DNA of 64,000 nucleotides from Tamlana sp038148895 (GTDB lineage: Bacteria; Bacteroidota; Bacteroidia; Flavobacteriales; Flavobacteriaceae), in the NCBI GenBank assembly GCA_038148895.1, contig JBBVGQ010000001.1. One strand, given 5' to 3'. Under the pieces are notes generated by a model. It worked only from the letters and a program-made list of their open reading frames with translations, searched no databases and was not told where the DNA came from. A program made the position numbers and the translations under genes. This document shows positions 44,197 through 52,817 of this stretch, piece after piece; the first letter of the stretch is position 1, and every line of letters starts with the position of its first letter.

Positions 44197-46701
44197 ATGA
44201 ACCTAAAACTGCTAATTTTCATTTTCTTTTTCGGAATTTTTTCTGCCTTTGCCCAAACAAAGGTCAGCGGTTATGTTTTTGATGAATTCGACACCCCTGT
44301 TGCTTTTGCTACTATAATTTTTAAAGGGTCAACAACAGGAACCATTACCAATGAAGATGGGCGGTTTTATTTAGAATCTGATGAAACATGGGATGCCTTG
44401 ACCGTATCTTTTATCGGTTACGAAACATTGAATATTCCTTTGGAAAAAAAGGTGAATTACGATTTGAAATTTATTTTAAAGGAAGAAGCTGCCCAACTAG
44501 ATCAAGTTGTGATTATTTCCGGTAAACAGCCCAAAAAGAACAATCCGGCCATAGATTTGCTTAAAAAAATATGGGCAAATAAACGCAGTAATGGCCTAAA
44601 ACAATTTAAACAATATCAATACGATAAGTATGAAAAGGTTGAATTCGATTTAAATACCATTGATAGCGCCCTGATTAGAAGCAAGATGTTTAAAGGTATG
44701 GAGTTTGTTTTTAATGAAGTGGACACTTCTAGGGTTACTGGCAAAACCTATTTGCCCATGTTTATAAACGAAGCGGTTTCGCAAGTTTACGGCGATAATG
44801 TGATGAGTAAAACAAAAGAAGTATTAAAAGGAAACAAAAACTCTGGTTTCAGCGATAACCAAGTGATTATTGATTTTGTTGATGACCTGTATTCCGATTT
44901 TAATGTTTACGATAACTATCTGAAATTCTTTGATAAAAGTTTTGTGAGTCCATTATCCAGAACGGGTGTTAGTACTTATAATTATGTGCTTTCTGATAGC
45001 GCCTTTATAGATAATAAGTGGTGCTACAACATCATTTACTACCCGAGGCGTAAAAACGAACTAACCTTTAAGGGTGATTTTTGGGTGGCCGATACCACGT
45101 ATGCCATCAAGGAAATTAATCTTCAGGCTTCAAAAAGTGCCAATATTAACTGGGTTAAAGAAATATATATTGAACAGGAATTTGAAGTGCTGAACGATTC
45201 TCTTTTCCTTGTAAAGCGCGATTATATGATGAGTGACTTTGCATTCAATAAAAAAGAAAAATCCAGAGGCATTTATGGAAAGCGAACCACGCTTTACGAT
45301 AATTACAAGTTTGACATTGAGTTGGATAAGAAATTCTACGAAAAGGAAGTCACCAACTATCACGAGGATGTTTATAATAGAGATGAAAGCTTTTGGTCAG
45401 AAAACCGTTTGGAAGAACTAAACAAAGACGAAAAGGGCGTTTACAAAATGTTGGACACCCTAAAAACTGTTAAGAAGTTTAAACGGCTTTACAATTTAGG
45501 AAGCATTTTGGCATCGGGTTATATTGAGTTCAATACCTTACCGTTGGATTACGGGCCTATTTTTTCAACTTTTGGATTTAATGAGGTGGAAGGTTTACGG
45601 CTAAGAACAGGTGGGCGTACCTATTTTGGACCCAATGACCCTTGGCGATTGGAAGGTTTTTTGGCCTATGGTTTTGATGACGATAAGTTTAAATATGGTA
45701 TTTCGGGCAAATGGCTGATTGATAGAAAAAGCCGACTCATAATTTCTGGAGGCAATAGGCGCGATGTAGAGCAAATAGGTGCTAGTTTAACCACTAGTAC
45801 TGATGTTTTGGGAAGGAGTCTGGCTTCGTCGGCAGTGGTTGGAACAAGTGTCAACGATAAACTAACCACCATCAATTTAACGAGTTTGGCAGTGCAAGCG
45901 GAGCCTTGGCGCAACGTCATTTTTAGATTGGGGGGCAATTACCGTACATTGGAGTCCGCTTCGTCAACCTTTAGTTTAGACTATAATACGGCTACTGGAG
46001 TGGCTTCTGAGATTAAGCAGTTTGAGTCTACTTTGTCGCTTTCATATTTTCCAAAACGAAAAATGACCGGTTTTGGTGTGGAACGACGAATTGCCAACGA
46101 CGATTTTGCCCGCTTGTTTGCCCAAGTGAGTTTAGGCGATAAATCGGTTTTGAATAGTGATTTTGATTATACCAAATTGCAGTTTTCTTATGTTCAGCCA
46201 TGGCAAATTGGCGGTTTCGGTAGATTAACCACAACATTAGAGGCCGGTAAAACCTTTGGCGAAGTGCCACTTGGTTTGTTGAGCGTTATCCCCGGTAACC
46301 AATCGTATTTTTCAATTTACAATACTTTTTCGCAACTCGATTTTTATGAGTTTGTAACCGATACTTATGCCTCGTTTCATTTTGAGCATAATTTTAATGG
46401 CCGCCTGTTTTCAAGAATTCCTTTTTTACGAAAACTAAACTTGCGCGAAATTGTGAGCTTACGTGGGGCTTGGGGCGAGATTTCAGATGAAAATATTGCC
46501 TTAAACACCACCAATAACCCCAATAACATTGATTTGGTGGCACCATCAAACAAACCTTATTACGAATATAGTTTGGGTGTTGGTAATATTTTTAAAGTGT
46601 TTAGAATAGACTTTAATTTTAGGGGAAATTATAAAGATGCTCAACTATACCCCAATGCCCGAAAATTTGGGGTTACCGGAAGTTTTGGGTTTTATTTTTA
46701 G
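44197..46701 (+). CDS. DUF5686 / CarboxypepD_reg-like outer-membrane protein
   Basis: The 834-residue exported protein has a signal peptide (about 1-20) and a carboxypeptidase-regulatory-like Ig domain (about 21-110, VSGYVFDEFDTPVAFATIIF). The DUF5686 region follows with a long beta-strand-rich C-terminus ending in an aromatic residue (GSFGFYF), typical of outer-membrane barrels. It lacks the TonB box and plug domain of SusC. The role of DUF5686 is unknown. It is a single-gene unit with its own promoter and terminator. Confidence 0.87.
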   Translation: MNLKLLIFIFFFGIFSAFAQTKVSGYVFDEFDTPVAFATIIFKGSTTGTITNEDGRFYLESDETWDALTVSFIGYETLNIPLEKKVNYDLKFILKEEAAQLDQVVIISGKQPKKNNPAIDLLKKIWANKRSNGLKQFKQYQYDKYEKVEFDLNTIDSALIRSKMFKGMEFVFNEVDTSRVTGKTYLPMFINEAVSQVYGDNVMSKTKEVLKGNKNSGFSDNQVIIDFVDDLYSDFNVYDNYLKFFDKSFVSPLSRTGVSTYNYVLSDSAFIDNKWCYNIIYYPRRKNELTFKGDFWVADTTYAIKEINLQASKSANINWVKEIYIEQEFEVLNDSLFLVKRDYMMSDFAFNKKEKSRGIYGKRTTLYDNYKFDIELDKKFYEKEVTNYHEDVYNRDESFWSENRLEELNKDEKGVYKMLDTLKTVKKFKRLYNLGSILASGYIEFNTLPLDYGPIFSTFGFNEVEGLRLRTGGRTYFGPNDPWRLEGFLAYGFDDDKFKYGISGKWLIDRKSRLIISGGNRRDVEQIGASLTTSTDVLGRSLASSAVVGTSVNDKLTTINLTSLAVQAEPWRNVIFRLGGNYRTLESASSTFSLDYNTATGVASEIKQFESTLSLSYFPKRKMTGFGVERRIANDDFARLFAQVSLGDKSVLNSDFDYTKLQFSYVQPWQIGGFGRLTTTLEAGKTFGEVPLGLLSVIPGNQSYFSIYNTFSQLDFYEFVTDTYASFHFEHNFNGRLFSRIPFLRKLNLREIVSLRGAWGEISDENIALNTTNNPNNIDLVAPSNKPYYEYSLGVGNIFKVFRIDFNFRGNYKDAQLYPNARKFGVTGSFGFYF

Positions 46702-46800
46702 TAAGTTCGTTTAACTTTAAGATATGGGTTTTTTTAATTATCTGTATCGGTAGTTAAACGAAGGTAGTTGAAATTTTTTACAAAGTCAATAATGGCCAAT

Positions 46801-46836
46801 AAAAAAGCCCTATGAAAAATCATAAGGCTTTTTTAT
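46801..46836. terminator. Bidirectional terminator between DUF5686 gene and metK
   Basis: AAAAAAGCC(C)TATGA and TCATA(A)GGCTTTTTT form a long stem with one mismatch, A run on one side and T run on the other. Confidence 0.88.
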
Positions 46837-46858
46837 TAATTCTTAATTGGATAAATTT

Positions 46859-48112
46859 TTACAACCCAAAAACTGCTTTTACTTTCTCAACATAATCCAG
46901 CTTTTCCCAAGTAAACAATTCAACATCAAGTGTAACGGTTTCGCCGTTAGGCTGTGAAAAGGTTTTGGTAACAGTTTCGTTTTGTCTACCCATATGGCCA
47001 TAAGCAGCCGTTTCACTGTACATGGGCGAACGTAGTTTTAAGCGCTCTTCTATGGCAAACGGACGCATATCAAAAATCTCAGAAACTTTTTCAGCAATTT
47101 CACCATCTGTCATATTAAACGGGCAAGTGCCATAGGTGTCAATAAAAATACCCATAGGTTCTACCACGCCAATAGCATAGCTAACCTGTACCAAAACTTC
47201 GTCGGCAACACCAGCAGCCACTAGATTTTTGGCGATATGGCGCGTCGCGTAAGCAGCACTACGGTCTACCTTACTTGGGTCTTTTCCAGAAAATGCCCCG
47301 CCACCATGGGCGCCTTTTCCGCCATAAGTGTCCACTATAATTTTACGGCCTGTTAACCCGGTATCGCCGTGGGGGCCACCGATAACAAATTTTCCTGTTG
47401 GGTTGATGTGGTATTTTATGTCGCTGTTAAATAATTTTTGAATGGATTCAGGAAGTTTAGCAACCACTCGCGGAATCAAGATATCAACAACGTCTTTTCT
47501 GATTTTTGCCAACATGGTTTCGTCATCGGCAAAATCGTCGTGCTGGGTCGATACCACTATGGCGTCAATACGTTGCGGAATATTGTCGTCGCTATATTCA
47601 ATGGTTACCTGGCTTTTGCTGTCTGGGCGCAGGTAAGTAATCTCTTTGTTCTCCCTGCGCAATGCAGCAAGTTCCTTTAAAATTCTATGCGATAAATCTA
47701 AGGCCAATGGCATAAAGTTTTCCGTTTCGTTGGAGGCATAGCCAAACATCATGCCCTGGTCGCCAGCACCTTGCTCTTCTTTTTTGCCACGGTCAACACC
47801 TTGGTTAATGTCTTCAGATTGCTCATGGATAGCCGAAAGCACACCACAAGAATTACCATCAAACATGTATTCGCCTTTGGTGTAGCCAATTTTATTGATG
47901 GTATCGCGCGCAATTTTTTGAACATCCAAATAGGTGTGCGATTTAACCTCACCAGCAAGAATAACTTGTCCTGTTGTAACCAAAGTTTCGCAGGCTACTT
48001 TGGATTCTTTGTCAAAAGCTAAAAAATTGTCGATTAACGCATCGCTAATTTGGTCTGCAACTTTGTCTGGGTGACCTTCAGAAACACTTTCTGAAGTAAA
48101 TAAATAAGCCAT
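46859..48112 (-). CDS. metK: S-adenosylmethionine synthetase
   Basis: The 417-residue enzyme makes SAM from methionine and ATP. It has the N-terminal [19 protein letters not shown] (residues 7-25), the ATP-binding [12 protein letters not shown] and the P-loop-like [21 protein letters not shown]-type motif, seen here as [16 protein letters not shown]. The length is normal for Bacteroidota. The start ATG at 48112 follows a SAM-II riboswitch, so SAM is expected to repress it. Confidence 0.97.
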   Translation of the reverse strand: [417 protein letters not shown]

Positions 48113-48129
48113 ATTTTTTATTTTATTGC

Positions 48130-48149
48130 AAGATTTGACGGATAACGTC
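48130..48149 (-). promoter_or_regulatory. Putative expression platform of the metK riboswitch
   Basis: The transcript strand GTCAAATCTT (48139-48130) can pair over 10 bp with AAGATTTGAC in the aptamer (48231-48222). Alternatively part of it closes a small GACG/CGTC hairpin (48137-48149). It lies 18-27 nt upstream of the metK ATG. Confidence 0.6.
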
Positions 48150-48161
48150 CAAGGAAGTGTG

Positions 48162-48239
48162 CACTGCCTTTAGCATTTTTGCTTGTGCCGTATCTGTTAC
48201 GCCACAAAGAGGTTGCAATCAGTCAAATCTTTCCTCTTA
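48162..48239 (-). ncRNA. SAM-II riboswitch with extended loop
   Basis: Read on the reverse strand: P1 is AAGAGG/CCTCTT, enclosing GATTTGACTGATTGCAA. After it, GCTAAAGG (48174-48167) matches the SAM-II 3' consensus. The pseudoknot is closed by ACTG with CAGT (48223-48220 with 48166-48163) and GCA with TGC (48216-48214 with 48175-48173). The loop carries an extra hairpin with TTGTG/CACAA. It lies 50 nt upstream of metK, the classic target of SAM feedback. Confidence 0.85.
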
Positions 48240-48254
48240 TTGTTTTTGGTTGGG

Positions 48255-48262
48255 CAAAAGTA
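48255..48262 (-). promoter_or_regulatory. -7 box of the metK riboswitch transcript
   Basis: The reverse strand reads TACTTTTG, an exact TAnnTTTG match, about 15 nt before the P1 stem of the riboswitch. No -33 TTTG is seen. Confidence 0.55.
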
Positions 48263-48372
48263 AAAAAATAATGGAAAATGGACGTTAATATTTGCCTAAA
48301 AAATAGACCCAGCACCAATTCAATCTATTTATTGAAATGGCCTCGTCATACCCCGCTTTTTTTCCAAAATAA
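48263..48372. other. Gene-free DNA between metK and ilv control regions
   Basis: AT-rich and without a supported gene. I see nothing else definite in it. Confidence 0.4.
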
Positions 48373-48403
48373 TTGGTAGTTAAAAATTATTTGCAAATAT
48401 TTG
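48373..48403 (+). promoter_or_regulatory. Candidate promoter of the ilv leader
   Basis: TTG (48373-48375) and AATATTTG (48396-48403), 20 bp apart, match the consensus with one change in the -7 box. Transcription would start only a few nt before the leader ATG at 48413. Confidence 0.45.
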
Positions 48404-48412
48404 CGGCACCAA

Positions 48413-48475
48413 ATGAAAAAGCAAGTATCAAATATCATTTTTACGGTTGTCGGTGTCATTATTTCACTGGGCTAG
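48413..48475 (+). CDS. ilv operon leader peptide
   Basis: The 20-residue frame MKKQVSNIIFTVVGVIISLG ends in tandem TAG stops. Nine residues are Val, Ile or Leu (V5, I8, I9, V12, V13, V15, I16, I17, L19), exactly the amino acids made by the operon it precedes. It is far too short for gene finders. A terminator follows at 48509, and an antiterminator strand overlaps its stop codon. It should sense charged Val/Ile/Leu tRNA by ribosome stalling. Confidence 0.85.
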   Translation: MKKQVSNIIFTVVGVIISLG

Positions 48476-48520
48476 TAGGGTGGTATAAAAGAATAAAAAT
48501 ACATTTTTAGCCTTCCTACT
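48474..48520 (+). promoter_or_regulatory. Antiterminator pairing of the ilv attenuator
   Basis: AGTAGGGTGG (48474-48483) pairs with CCTTCCTACT (48511-48520): nine of ten positions pair (one G-U, one T-T mismatch). The partner includes most of the 5' strand of the terminator, so the two structures exclude each other. Confidence 0.7.
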
Positions 48521-48536
48521 TATTGGAGGGCTTTTT
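48509..48536 (+). terminator. ilv attenuator terminator
   Basis: AGCCTTCC (48509-48516), an 8-nt loop and GGAGGGCT (48525-48532) pair over 8 bp with one G-U, followed by a T5 run and, 12 nt on, a T9 run. It lies between leader peptide and ilvD. The remaining 245 bp to ilvD hold no further gene. Confidence 0.85.
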
Positions 48537-48781
48537 AATGCTTTTTTTTTCATTTTGAACATCATAAAAATAATAGATTAATTACTTGTTTTTCAAATGA
48601 TTAAGTAGGTTTTTGAAGTCGTGAGTTTAACCCAATCTAGCAATGGTAGAGCCTGATAAGTAATCAATCAATTAATTTCGAAAATTATTTGGGCTATTTT
48701 GGGGAATTCTTGTTAAAAATCTTAAAATTTTAGAATACCAAACAAAAAACGAATTAAAGCACTGAATTATTCATAACTAAA

Positions 48782-50464
48782 ATGAAGGAACTAAATAAAC
48801 ACAGTAAAAGACTAACACAAGATGAATCTCAACCGGCCTCGCAGGCCATGTTATACGCCGTAGGTTTAACGGATGAAGACATGAACAAAGCCCAAGTTGG
48901 TATAGCCAGTACAGGATACGATGGCAACCCATGTAACATGCATTTGAATAATTTGGCCGCTGAGGTAAAAATTGAGTGTAAAATAGCTGGATTGGTTGGT
49001 TTAGGGTTCAATACCATTGGTGTGAGTGATGGTATTTCAATGGGGACTTCGGGGATGAATTATTCTCTGGCATCTCGCGATATTATTGCGGATTCTATCG
49101 AAACGGTAATGAACGCCCAAAGTTACGATGCGTTAATTTCTGTTGTTGGTTGCGATAAAAACATGCCTGGTGCCGTTATTGCTATGCTGCGTTTAAATCG
49201 TCCGTCAATTATGATGTACGGCGGAACTATCGCTTCAGGAAACTATAAAGGACAAAAACTAAATATTGTTTCTGCTTTTGAAGCTTTGGGACAAAAAGTG
49301 GCCGGTGAGATTAATGAGGAAGAGTACAGGGAAATTATAAAAAGAGCTATTCCAGGGGCGGGAGCTTGTGGTGGTATGTACACCGCAAACACTATGGCTT
49401 CGGCCATTGAGTGTATGGGGTTTGCATTACCTTACAACTCGTCAATTCCTGCCGAAAACCCGAATAAATTATCAGAAAGCGAAAGAACGGCCATTGCAAT
49501 AAAAAACCTTTTGGAACTGGATTTGAAACCTTTGGATATCATTTCAAAAAAATCCATTGAAAATGCTATTGCTTTAGTAAACGCACTGGGAGGTTCTACA
49601 AATGCCGTATTGCATTTCTTGGCTATTGCGCATGCGGCGGATATCGATTTTACATTGGAAGATTTTCAACGTGTGAGTGATAGAACACCATTGATTGCCG
49701 ATTTAAAACCAAGTGGAAAATACTTAATGGAAGATGTCCACGGTATTGGTGGAACGCCTGTCGTAATGAAATATTTATTGGATAATGGTTACTTGCACGG
49801 TGATTGTATGACCGTTACAGGAAAAACTTTAGCTGAAAATTTAAAGGATGTCGAGCCGCTTAAGTTCGAAGAAGAAGATGTTATCTATCCTATAGATAAG
49901 GCGCTTAAATCTTCAGGAAATCTTCAGATTCTTTATGGAAATTTGGCAACTGAAGGAGCTGTGGCTAAAATATCAGGAAAAGAAGGCTTGGTGTTTGAAG
50001 GTAAAGCCGTGGTGTATGATGGCGAGCAAGCTGCTAATACAGGAATTTCAAAGGGAGAAGTTGAAAAAGGCGATGTAGTCGTCATCCGATATGTGGGCCC
50101 AAAAGGAGGTCCTGGTATGCCCGAAATGCTTAAACCGACGTCACTAATTATGGGTGCTGGTTTAGGAAAATCGGTAGCATTGATTACAGATGGGCGTTTT
50201 TCAGGTGGAACGCACGGCTTTGTAGTTGGGCACATTACCCCAGAAGCGCAAACAGGAGGAACTATTGGATTGGTGAAAACGGGCGATAGAATAAGAATCA
50301 GTGCAGAAGATAATTCCATAAATGTATTGGTTTCAGATGAAGAATTGGGAGAAAGAAAAGCAAAATGGGTTGCTCCAGAATTAAAACATAAAAAAGGAAT
50401 TTTATATAAATATGCAAAATCAGTGGCATCAGCTTCAAAAGGCTGTGTGACGGATGCATTTTAA
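48782..50464 (+). CDS. ilvD: Dihydroxy-acid dehydratase
   Basis: The 560-residue iron-sulfur enzyme of valine and isoleucine synthesis dehydrates dihydroxy acids to keto acids. Cluster cysteines are C51 (GYDGNPCNMH), C124 (VVGCDKNMPG) and C196 (GAGACGGMYTANTM). The C-terminal half has DGRFSGGTHGFVVGHI with the catalytic Ser region. The length is normal. It is the first structural gene after the attenuator. A palindromic repeat sits between it and ilvB (48-bp gap). Confidence 0.97.
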   Translation: MKELNKHSKRLTQDESQPASQAMLYAVGLTDEDMNKAQVGIASTGYDGNPCNMHLNNLAAEVKIECKIAGLVGLGFNTIGVSDGISMGTSGMNYSLASRDIIADSIETVMNAQSYDALISVVGCDKNMPGAVIAMLRLNRPSIMMYGGTIASGNYKGQKLNIVSAFEALGQKVAGEINEEEYREIIKRAIPGAGACGGMYTANTMASAIECMGFALPYNSSIPAENPNKLSESERTAIAIKNLLELDLKPLDIISKKSIENAIALVNALGGSTNAVLHFLAIAHAADIDFTLEDFQRVSDRTPLIADLKPSGKYLMEDVHGIGGTPVVMKYLLDNGYLHGDCMTVTGKTLAENLKDVEPLKFEEEDVIYPIDKALKSSGNLQILYGNLATEGAVAKISGKEGLVFEGKAVVYDGEQAANTGISKGEVEKGDVVVIRYVGPKGGPGMPEMLKPTSLIMGAGLGKSVALITDGRFSGGTHGFVVGHITPEAQTGGTIGLVKTGDRIRISAEDNSINVLVSDEELGERKAKWVAPELKHKKGILYKYAKSVASASKGCVTDAF

Positions 50465-50466
50465 TT

Positions 50467-50495
50467 GTCATTCCTGCGTAAGTAGGAATCTCATC
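50467..50495. repeat. Palindromic element TTCCTGCG..GTAGGAATCT, copy 2
   Basis: ATTCCT (50470-50475) and AGGAAT (50484-50489) flank GCGTAAGT, in the ilvD-ilvB gap just after the stop codon. It matches the element at 34937. Confidence 0.5.
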
Positions 50496-50511
50496 ATTAA
50501 ACGTTGAGAAC

Positions 50512-52245
50512 ATGAAAACACAAACCGTAAACAAAACAAAAGAAGTGGCAGATAAAGTAGAGAGAATTACAGGTAGCGAGGCTATTATAAAATGTTTATT
50601 GGCCGAAGGCGTTGATATTCTTTATGGTTACCCTGGAGGTGCTATAATGCCCGTGTATGACGAATTGTTTAAGTATCAAGACCAAATTCACCATGTGCTG
50701 ACGCGCCACGAACAGGGTGCAGCACATGCTGCTCAAGGTTATGCCAGAATTTCGGGTAAAGTAGGTGTGGCCATGGCTACTTCAGGTCCTGGAGCTACTA
50801 ATTTAATTACTGGTATAGCCGATGCACAGATAGATTCAACACCTTTGGTTTGCATTACAGGTCAAGTGTTTTCACATTTATTAGGTAGTGATGCTTTCCA
50901 AGAAACCGATATTGTTGGTATTTCTACACCAGTAACCAAATGGAACTGTCAGGTTACAAAAGCAGCCGATATTCCTGAGGCTTTGGCGAAAGCCTTTTAC
51001 ATTGCCAAAAGCGGAAGGCCAGGTCCGGTATTGGTAGATATCACGAAAGATGCTCAAGTAAGTCAACTTGATTTTAAGTATGAAAAGTGTAAGGGTATAA
51101 GAAGTTATACGCCTGTACCAAAAACAAAACCAGAAGCCATAAATGCTGCTGCGGAATTGATTAACAATGCCAAAAAACCTTTGATCGTTTGGGGGCAAGG
51201 CGTAATCTTAGGTCAAGCTGAAGAAGAATTGAAGGCGGTTGTTGAAAAAACGGGAATTCCAGCGTCATGGACTATTTTGGGTGCTTCGGCGTTGCCAACT
51301 TCCCATCCATTAAATGTTGGAATGGTAGGCATGCACGGAAATTATGCGCCAAATAAATTGACAAATGAGTGCGATGTACTTATTGCCATTGGAATGCGAT
51401 TTGACGACCGTGTTACCGGTGATTTAAAGACCTATGCAAAACAAGCCAAAATAATCCATTTTGATATTGATCCTGCTGAGATTGATAAAAACGTAAAAAC
51501 AGATGTAGCTGTTCTTGGTAACGCTAAGGAAAGTTTGGCTTTGCTTTTGGACGCTTTAAATGAAAATTCTCATGAAGGTTGGTTGCAAGAGTTTAAGAAT
51601 TTATATGCTATTGAGTTTGAAAAAGTAATTAAAAATGACCTTCACCCAATCAAACAAGGGTTAACTATGGGCGAGGTGTTAAAGCAAATAAATGTTGAAA
51701 GCAAAGGTAATGCAGCCATTGTTTCAGATGTTGGGCAACATCAAATGATAGCCTGCAGGTATTCAGAGTTTAACGTTACAAAAAGTAACATTACTTCAGG
51801 AGGTTTAGGCACCATGGGCTTTGCACTTCCAGCGGCTATCGGTGCTAAAATGGCTGCGCCAGAGCGCGATGTTGTAGCTATTATCGGTGATGGTGGTTAT
51901 CAAATGAATATTCAGGAATTGGGAACCATTTTCCAAACTAAGGTTCCTGTAAAAATAGTTGTTTTAAATAACGAATTTTTAGGGATGGTTCGCCAATGGC
52001 AACAGTTGTTTTTTGATAGACGCTACGCATCAACCGAAATGACCAATCCAGATTTTGTTACCATCGCTAAAGGGTATCACATCAGTGCCCAGCGCGTAAC
52101 CAAGCGTGAGGAATTGGCAGACGCCGTTAAAGAAATGATGGCTTCAGAAGGGGCATATTTCCTTGAAGTTTGTGTTGAGAAAGAAGACAATGTGTTCCCA
52201 ATGATACCTTCAGGGGCATCAGTTTCAGATATCAGATTAAGCTAA
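50512..52245 (+). CDS. ilvB: Acetolactate synthase, large (catalytic) subunit
   Basis: The 577-residue thiamine-diphosphate enzyme makes acetolactate and acetohydroxybutyrate, the first common step of the pathway. The catalytic Glu is E67 in RHEQGAAHAAQG. The middle domain binds FAD, and the C-terminal ThDP motif starts GDGGYQMN at 459. The N-terminal 20 residues are an extra charged stretch. It starts 48 bp after ilvD and is followed 10 bp later by the small subunit. Confidence 0.97.
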   Translation: MKTQTVNKTKEVADKVERITGSEAIIKCLLAEGVDILYGYPGGAIMPVYDELFKYQDQIHHVLTRHEQGAAHAAQGYARISGKVGVAMATSGPGATNLITGIADAQIDSTPLVCITGQVFSHLLGSDAFQETDIVGISTPVTKWNCQVTKAADIPEALAKAFYIAKSGRPGPVLVDITKDAQVSQLDFKYEKCKGIRSYTPVPKTKPEAINAAAELINNAKKPLIVWGQGVILGQAEEELKAVVEKTGIPASWTILGASALPTSHPLNVGMVGMHGNYAPNKLTNECDVLIAIGMRFDDRVTGDLKTYAKQAKIIHFDIDPAEIDKNVKTDVAVLGNAKESLALLLDALNENSHEGWLQEFKNLYAIEFEKVIKNDLHPIKQGLTMGEVLKQINVESKGNAAIVSDVGQHQMIACRYSEFNVTKSNITSGGLGTMGFALPAAIGAKMAAPERDVVAIIGDGGYQMNIQELGTIFQTKVPVKIVVLNNEFLGMVRQWQQLFFDRRYASTEMTNPDFVTIAKGYHISAQRVTKREELADAVKEMMASEGAYFLEVCVEKEDNVFPMIPSGASVSDIRLS

Positions 52246-52255
52246 GATTACAAAG

Positions 52256-52789
52256 ATGAACGAAGACATAAAAACATTCACCATATCGGTTTACACCGAA
52301 AACAATATAGGTTTACTTAACCGTATTTCAGCGATATTTCAAAGGCGACATATCAACATTGAAAGTTTAACGACCTCACAGTCAGAGATTGATGGTGTTA
52401 ACCGTTTTGTGATTGTGGTGAATACTACAGAAACCCAAGCAATGAAAATTGTAAGGCAAATAGAAAAGCAGGTTGAAACCATTAAAGCCTACTATCATAC
52501 AGATGATCAAACTATTTTTACGGAATCTTGTATGTTTAAAATTAAGTCGGATTTATTGTTTGATGAACCTCAAATTCAAAATATCATCAAAGAAAGCGAT
52601 ACCAGAATTGTTACTGTAAACAAAGAGTTTTTTGTGCTTGAAAAATCAGGTAGAAGAAACGAAATAGAATCTTTACGAAGAGATTTGAATGTGTTCGGTA
52701 TCATGCAATTTGTGCGTTCTGGTAGAATTGCGGTAACCAAAGACGAAATGAAAATAACAGAAATGCTTACGGCATTTAATAACCAATAA
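52256..52789 (+). CDS. ilvN: Acetolactate synthase, small (regulatory) subunit
   Basis: The 177-residue protein has an N-terminal ACT domain (about 6-80, FTISVYTENNIGLLNRISAIF) that binds valine for feedback inhibition. The conserved C-terminal domain (VTVNKEFFVLEKSGRR) activates the catalytic subunit. It starts 10 bp after ilvB, so the two should be made together. The symbol ilvH is used for some orthologues. Confidence 0.94.
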   Translation: MNEDIKTFTISVYTENNIGLLNRISAIFQRRHINIESLTTSQSEIDGVNRFVIVVNTTETQAMKIVRQIEKQVETIKAYYHTDDQTIFTESCMFKIKSDLLFDEPQIQNIIKESDTRIVTVNKEFFVLEKSGRRNEIESLRRDLNVFGIMQFVRSGRIAVTKDEMKITEMLTAFNNQ

Positions 52790-52817
52790 ACAAACCAATA
52801 ATAACAATAAAATTAAA

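Noticed and set aside
48413..48781. T-box riboswitch before ilvD
   Set aside because: No T-box sequence is seen; a leader peptide with a competing pairing explains the region better.
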